From assembly GCA_029256665.1 (NCBI GenBank), contig JAQSXN010000010.1:1-17025 (forward strand): a DNA stretch of 17,025 nucleotides. The letters run 5' to 3'. This stretch comes from Paenibacillus sp. Lineage in GTDB: Bacteria > Bacillota > Bacilli > Paenibacillales > Paenibacillaceae. A program made the translations under genes and the position numbers. Positions within the stretch are counted from its first letter, which is position 1. Every line of letters begins with the position of its first letter. This document shows positions 14,602 through 17,025 of this stretch, one piece after another. Under the pieces are notes generated by a model. It was not told the DNA's origin. It searched no databases and saw only the letters and a program-made list of their open reading frames with translations.

Positions 14602-15848
14602 GCTGATCTCTCCTCAATCCCGCAATTTCTTTATCCGTCGTGCCCACCGTCGCTACCGCGAACGGAGCTGCAAGCATTCGTTTGGTGACTTCCCGGATAT
14701 GGTCCATCGTCACGTTGTCTATGCGAGCGAGCAGCTCGTCGAGCGTGTAATGACGGCCTAACATGAGTTCGTTCTTGCCGATCCGGTTCATTCGGCTGCT
14801 CGTGCTTTCGAGGCTGAGAATGAGCGAACCCTTGAGCTGCTCCTTGCCCCGGTGAAGCTCGTCCTCGTCAAGCCCTTTGACGGACAGCTCGTGCAGCTGC
14901 TCCATCGTCAGCGCCAGCACGTCCTTCGTTTGTTTCGGCGCCGTTCCGGCATAGACGGTGAAAAGCCCGGAGTCGGCATATCCCGTGTGATACGAATACA
15001 CCGAATAGGCAAGCCCCCGCTTCTCCCGGATTTCCTGGAAGAGACGCGAGCTCATCCCGCCGCCTAACGCATTGTTAAGCAATACCATCGGGTACAGCAG
15101 CGGATCCGCGTTCGAGCAGCCCTGAAATGAAATGCAGAGATGGTTCTGCTCCGTTTTCTTCTTATAGAACAGATAATCGCCCCTGAACGCCGGAGGCGTA
15201 ATGACAGCCGGCTCCGAATGCCGCGAAAAGCCGCCGAAATACTGCTCCAGCATCGCGAGCAGCTTCTCGTCCTCCACGTTGCCAGCCACGCTGATTACCG
15301 TATTTTCGATCGTATACCGCTCGTTCATGAAGCTGCGGAGCGCACCCGACCCCATCGCTTCCAGCCGTTCCTTAAGGCCCAGGATGGAATACGCGAGCGG
15401 ATGGTCGCCGAACGCCGCGCGCGACGCTTCGTCATGCACCTTGTCGTCCGGCGTATCCTCGTACATCGCGATCTCTTCGAGAATCACGTTTTTTTCCTTG
15501 GCAAGCTCCTGCTCGTCGAACTGCGAATTGAAAAACATGTCCGACAACGCGTCTACCGCAAGCGGCAAATGTTCGTCCAGCACCTTGGCGAAATAACACG
15601 TATATTCTTTAGAAGTAAAAGCGTTGACATTTCCTCCGATTCCGTCGAACAAATCCGCGATATCTTTGGCCGTACGTTTCTCCGTCCCCTTGAACAGCAT
15701 ATGCTCGATAAAAATGCGAAATCCCGTTGTTATCCGGCGTTTCGTTTCGGGATCCCGTCTTGACCCAAATGCCGAACGAGACGGAGCGAACGGTAGGAAT
15801 GTTCTCCACCATGACGCGCAAGCCGTTGCTAAGTATGTATTTGTTCAC
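14582..15848 (-). pseudogene. mlpA: M16 zinc peptidase MlpA/YmxG-like, frameshifted in the active-site motif
   Basis: Two overlapping frames together encode a full-length M16B peptidase. The first starts at GTG 15848 (AGGGGG seven nt upstream) and reads MNKYILSNGLRV up to GISHF. The second begins inside the motif as EHMLFKGTEKRT and continues to 14582 through ILEEIAMYED (third zinc ligand) and IREKRGLAYSVYSY (Arg/Tyr signature). The switch is a run of five A on the plus strand (15710-15714; TTTTT on the coding strand). With four T the motif reads HFIEHMLFKGT and the protein has 421 residues, close to B. subtilis MlpA (about 409). As written, the N-terminal frame leaves the motif and ends at 15609. 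Everything else is well conserved, so a sequencing error or very recent mutation is more likely than long-term decay. The next gene, dut, overlaps its 3' end. Confidence 0.85.
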
Positions 15849-15937
15849 CGTACGTCCCCCTAATATTGGCGATATGCCAGCTGTATTCGATTCATGGTCG
15901 TCCACTGCCAATCACTAACACGAATGATTCCACTATA

Positions 15938-16945
15938 TCAGAATACATCCCAGCCCTCAACAACGTCCGGCGTCCGAGCAGATGACAGCGTCTCGCTGAC
16001 CGTGCCGATGAAATAGCCCTTCGCTTTGGCGCCGGCGATCATGCCTGGAAGAGCCTCGCTCGAGGAAGCCGTCGGATGCATCAGAATAAGCGCCCCCGGC
16101 TCCAGCTTCGAATTGATTTTGACCACGATCGATTGCGGCGATGGCTTCCTCCAATCGACGGTATCGATCGTCCAGAGCACCGTCTGCAGCCCCTGCTCCT
16201 TGGCGATCTGCAGCGTAGCCCCGTTATAAGAGCCCGATGGCGGAGCGAACCATCGATTGTCGATGCTTAACCGATCTTTTAGCAGCTTCTCCGTTCTCAT
16301 GATCTGCGAATATTGGTCGGCCCGGTTCAAGTTTTTCATATCGGGATGGGAATAGGCATGATTGGATAGTTCATGGCCTGCATCCATGATTTTTTGGGCC
16401 AGCTCTCCGTTTTTGTTAAGCCACGAACCGTCGAGGAAAAAGGTCGCCTTTACGTTCTCCCTCGCCAACGTCTCCAGAATCGGCTCCACGTATTCGTTGC
16501 CCCAAGCGACATTGATCATAAAAGAGATCATTCGTTTGTTCGGATTGCCCTTGTATATCGGCTGTGCCCCTAAATCTTCTAATCCGATCTTCGGCTCGAT
16601 CTCTTTGTACCGAAAAGGGATGGGCTCCGCACGCGCCGACTTAACCGCTTCCTCGTATGTCCGCTCGATGTCGACCGCCAATCCGTTGTAGCCCGGAATG
16701 GCATGCCATACGCGATCGATTCTCGCGTTAACCGGTTCGACATACTTGGATTCCGCTTCCGCGACGATTCGGTTGTACAGCTCCCGCTTCTCCTCCTCCG
16801 ACAGGGAAGGCGGGCCGAAGGCATACGATACGTCCTCGCCGGCCTTGACCGCATGGATAAAGGACAGAATATCACCGTTCAAACGTATAAATACGAGCAC
16901 CATCAATATGCTTGCCGCGACCGCGGTCGCCTTGCGAAGAGCCAT
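15938..16945 (-). CDS. ylxY: Polysaccharide deacetylase-fold sporulation protein YlxY
   Basis: The 335-residue protein has a transmembrane or signal segment (about 7-22), a helical charged region (about 48-120) and a NodB/CE4 domain (about 138-325). Motif 2 keeps His196 and His200 in SNHAYSHP; motif 3 reads FAPPSGSYN; motif 4 contains TIDTVDW; motif 5 has LILMHPT. Motif 1, normally Phe-Asp-Asp-Gly or the PdaB form with two Asp, reads MINVAWGN (143-150), so the catalytic and metal Asp are replaced by Asn. It may be inactive or altered, which I recall as typical of YlxY. The longest frame opens at GTG 16954, but GGGAGTGGGG precedes ATG 16945, so the ATG is preferred. It sits upstream of mlpA as in B. 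subtilis, where pnp would lie further right, outside the window. Confidence 0.9.
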   Translation of the reverse strand: MALRKATAVAASILMVLVFIRLNGDILSFIHAVKAGEDVSYAFGPPSLSEEEKRELYNRIVAEAESKYVEPVNARIDRVWHAIPGYNGLAVDIERTYEEAVKSARAEPIPFRYKEIEPKIGLEDLGAQPIYKGNPNKRMISFMINVAWGNEYVEPILETLARENVKATFFLDGSWLNKNGELAQKIMDAGHELSNHAYSHPDMKNLNRADQYSQIMRTEKLLKDRLSIDNRWFAPPSGSYNGATLQIAKEQGLQTVLWTIDTVDWRKPSPQSIVVKINSKLEPGALILMHPTASSSEALPGMIAGAKAKGYFIGTVSETLSSARTPDVVEGWDVF

Positions 16946-16984
16946 ATTCCCCACTCCCAGCTTATCCAGTCCGACATCGGCTAA

Positions 16985-16999
16985 CGGTCCCTTGGACCG
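16985..16999. repeat. Small perfect inverted repeat upstream of ylxY
   Basis: CGGTCC (16985-16990) and GGACCG (16994-16999) flank CTT. There is no T-run on either side, so it is not a standard terminator. It could be a leader hairpin or an operator-sized site about 40 nt before the ylxY start. Confidence 0.4.
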
Positions 17000-17025
17000 C
17001 GGACATGCCGATATGCGTTTATGAA

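Noticed and set aside
15609..15911. Separate 100-residue gene at the 5' end of the M16 peptidase region
   Set aside because: Its N-terminal half is clearly the start of the M16 peptidase; the C-terminal part after GISHF is out-of-frame sequence caused by the extra T.

Overview
The window looks like a chromosomal core segment of an endospore-forming, Paenibacillaceae-like Firmicute (Paenibacillus or Cohnella type). The evidence is the gene content (spoIIIE, dpaA/dpaB, sleB, tepA, ylzJ, ylxY), fairly GC-rich coding with GTG/TTG starts, strong AGGAGG-type ribosome binding sites, and a gene order that follows the Bacillus subtilis pnp-ylxY-mlpA-spoVF-dapGA-rnjB-tepA-spoIIIE-ymfFH neighbourhood. 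All genes but one are on the minus strand, so the segment reads from right to left.

From the right edge: ylxY (deacetylase-fold sporulation protein); an M16 peptidase gene mlpA/ymxG that carries a one-base frameshift inside its zinc-binding motif; dut, overlapping the mlpA 3' end; a shared hairpin terminator; and a convergent plus-strand gene for a membrane-anchored alpha/beta hydrolase, the only gene that breaks the orientation. Next comes a probable mother-cell operon dpaA-dpaB followed by dapG-dapA. It starts at a good sigma-K promoter and ends at an intrinsic terminator after dapA. RNase J follows as a single-gene unit with its own promoter, structured leader and strong terminator. Then come tepA-ylzJ behind a near-perfect forespore sigma-G promoter; spoIIIE (TTG start, extended -10 promoter, very short leader); sleB behind a second sigma-G promoter and closed by a long hairpin; and finally ymfF-ymfH, an M16 pair linked to EF-P modification, with ymfH cut by the left edge.

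Much of the region serves spore formation. DapG and DapA feed the lysine/dipicolinate branch and DpaAB makes dipicolinate. SpoIIIE pumps the chromosome into the forespore. SleB and TepA are made in the forespore for use at germination. Compared with B. subtilis, asd is absent between dpaB and dapG, ymxH is absent upstream of dpaA (the hydrolase sits there instead), ymfC-E are replaced by sleB, and ypeB is not next to sleB.

I found no mobile element, CRISPR array, tRNA, rRNA or clear novel multi-gene system. The points most worth a second look are the mlpA frameshift, the missing asd and ymxH with the inserted hydrolase, the three compartment-specific promoters, the RNase J leader hairpin, and the Trp-dotted acidic SpoIIIE linker. 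All calls come from reading the sequence; no database search was made.
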